DNA of 5,720 nt, from NCBI GenBank assembly GCA_013041945.1, contig JABDRC010000043.1, forward strand, positions 1 through 5,720, written 5' to 3'. The notes under the pieces were generated by a model. That model had not been told where the DNA came from. It saw only the letters and a list, made by a program, of their open reading frames with translations, and made no database searches. The stretch is from Halobacteria archaeon. GTDB lineage: Bacteria > Pseudomonadota > Gammaproteobacteria > UBA9214. The stretch's first letter is position 1, and every line of letters starts with the position of its first letter. Below, piece by piece: positions 4,451-5,720 of the stretch. A program made the position numbers and the translations under genes.

Positions 4451-5720
4451 ATGGGTGATATACAGCACAGTGAAACAGGCGCACCGTTACCGGAAGCGTC
4501 GCAGCTCGAGGGAATGGTGCAGGACATCATCGGCCAGGCGCAGGCGCTGGGGGCGGACGAGGTGGAGGCCGGCGTCAGCCTCGATGCCGGCCTGTCGGTT
4601 ACGGTGCGCCTCGGCGAGACCGAGACCCTGGAATACAACCGGGACCGGGTGCTGGGCCTGACGGTGTACTTCGACAAGCGCAAGGGTTCGGCCTCGACCG
4701 CGGATTTTTCGCCGGACGGGATCGCCGCGACGGTCACTGCGGCCTGCGACATCGCCCGCTATACCAGTCGCGACGAATACGCGGGTCTCGCGGACCCCGC
4801 GCGGCTGGCTACGGAGATACCCGACCTCGATCTCTACCATCCCTGGGATGTCGATGCCGGCCGGGCCATCGAGCTGGCGACGGCCTGCGAGGATGCGGCC
4901 CGCGCGGTCGATCCACGCATCGACAATTCCGAGGGCGGCACGGTGTCGAGTTATGTCAGCCTGCGCGTAAAAGGCAACAGCAACGGTTTTCTCGGCGCGT
5001 ACAAGTCCAGCTATCACAGCATCAGTTGCGCGGTGGTCGGGCGGCAGGGCGACGAGATGCAGCGCGATTACTGGTCGGAATCGGCGCGCGCTCCACAGGA
5101 CCTGCCGTCACCGGATTCCATCGGGCGCCGTGCGGGCGAGCGTACCGTGCGCCGGCTCGGCACGCAGCGGCTGTCGACCCGGCAGGCGCCGGTCATCATT
5201 GCCGCGGAGACCGCCGGCAGCCTGTTTCGCAATTTCATCCAGGCCATCAGTGGCAGCGCACTGTATCGCAAGTCCAGTTTCCTGCTCGATCACCTCGGCA
5301 AACCGGTATTTCCGGAGTATATGCACATCCACGAGGAGCCGCTGTTGCCCAGGGGGCTGGGCAGTGCGCCGTACGATGCAGAGGGCGTCGCCACGGCGCC
5401 GCGCGACATCGTCAGCGACGGCATCCTGCAGGGCTATGTGCTGAATTCCTATGCAGCGCGCAAGCTGGGTATGGAGACCACCGGCAATGCCGGCGGCGTG
5501 CGTAACCTGACCATCGACCCCGGCGACAAGGACCTGCCGGCACTGCTCAAGACGATGGACACCGGACTGCTGGTCACCGAGTTCATCGGCTTTGGCGTCA
5601 ATATCGTCACCGGCGACTATTCGCGCGGTGCGGCCGGTTTCTGGGTGGAGAACGGCGAGATCCGCTATCCGGTGGACGAGATCACGGTGGCCGGCAACCT
5701 GCGTGACATGTTCATGGGGA
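4451..5720 (+). CDS. pmbA: Metalloprotease TldE/PmbA (partial, 3' end outside window)
   Basis: 423 residues are visible with no stop before the window edge. The full family protein is about 450, and the visible end (AGNLRDMFMG) aligns about 30 residues before the E. coli C-terminus. Landmarks: VTVRLGETETLEYNRD (50-65), LTVYFDKRKGSASTADFS (70-87), IARYTSRDEYAGLAD (101-115), IDNSEGG (157-163), RKSSFLLDHLGK (273-284), APRDIVSDGIL (316-326), LNSYAARKLGMETTGNAGG (331-349) and VNIVTGDYSRGAAGFWVENGEI (383-404). TldE is the cytoplasmic partner of TldD, whose HExxxH zinc site does the cleavage. No HExxxH appears here, as expected for TldE. The pair processes peptides such as microcin B17 and affects CcdA antitoxin stability in E. 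coli. ATG 4451 has GGGAG five bases upstream and a good promoter. tldD is not in the window. Confidence 0.95.
   Translation, partial: MGDIQHSETGAPLPEASQLEGMVQDIIGQAQALGADEVEAGVSLDAGLSVTVRLGETETLEYNRDRVLGLTVYFDKRKGSASTADFSPDGIAATVTAACDIARYTSRDEYAGLADPARLATEIPDLDLYHPWDVDAGRAIELATACEDAARAVDPRIDNSEGGTVSSYVSLRVKGNSNGFLGAYKSSYHSISCAVVGRQGDEMQRDYWSESARAPQDLPSPDSIGRRAGERTVRRLGTQRLSTRQAPVIIAAETAGSLFRNFIQAISGSALYRKSSFLLDHLGKPVFPEYMHIHEEPLLPRGLGSAPYDAEGVATAPRDIVSDGILQGYVLNSYAARKLGMETTGNAGGVRNLTIDPGDKDLPALLKTMDTGLLVTEFIGFGVNIVTGDYSRGAAGFWVENGEIRYPVDEITVAGNLRDMFMG

Noticed and set aside
4487..5505. Several frames of 66-176 residues on both strands within pmbA
   Set aside because: The pmbA frame is open from 4451 to the window edge and matches TldE throughout; the others are shadows in GC-rich DNA.

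Overview
The window looks chromosomal and gammaproteobacterial. The strongest evidence is at the right end, where darP (yjgA, DUF615) and pmbA (tldE) lie divergently side by side, as in Escherichia coli. The GC-rich, GC3-rich coding from about 1340 onward and the company of DUF2784, DUF4442, DUF3330 and DUF2164 genes would suit a free-living, possibly sulfur-oxidiser-like (Chromatiales-type) gammaproteobacterium. The order is a guess; the class is well supported.

Layout. (1) 1-760, visibly AT-richer: the tail of an unrecognised gene, a DUF2164 gene, then a tandem repeat of 98-99 bp that starts inside the last codons of the DUF2164 gene and carries two identical palindromes of the ATTCCC...GGGAAT type. 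(2) 769-957: a small predicted lipoprotein. (3) 958-1336: a gap of about 380 bp with no convincing gene, ending in a candidate promoter and a very strong ribosome binding site. (4) 1337-3622: four same-strand genes packed like an operon: a DoxX-family membrane protein, a DUF2784 membrane protein, a DUF4442 hotdog-fold protein and an FMN-dependent nitronate monooxygenase-like enzyme. The last two overlap by four bases (GTGA). (5) 3680-3853: a 57-residue DUF3330 protein with a CxxC...CxxxC metal-site pattern. (6) 3861-4364, minus strand: darP, facing the DUF3330 gene tail to tail with only 7 bp between. (7) 4451-5720: pmbA/tldE, cut by the window end about 30 codons before the expected stop.

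How they fit together. DarP (50S ribosome assembly) and TldE (partner of the TldD metalloprotease) are housekeeping functions with a shared divergent control region. The four-gene cluster joins two small membrane proteins to an acyl-thioester-type hotdog fold and a flavin oxidase. A link to detoxification or lipid/acyl redox chemistry is conceivable but not shown by the sequence. I found no CRISPR array, tRNA, rRNA, transposase, phage gene or defence system. The least explained parts are the tail-duplicating repeat at 433-663 and the empty stretch at 958-1336.
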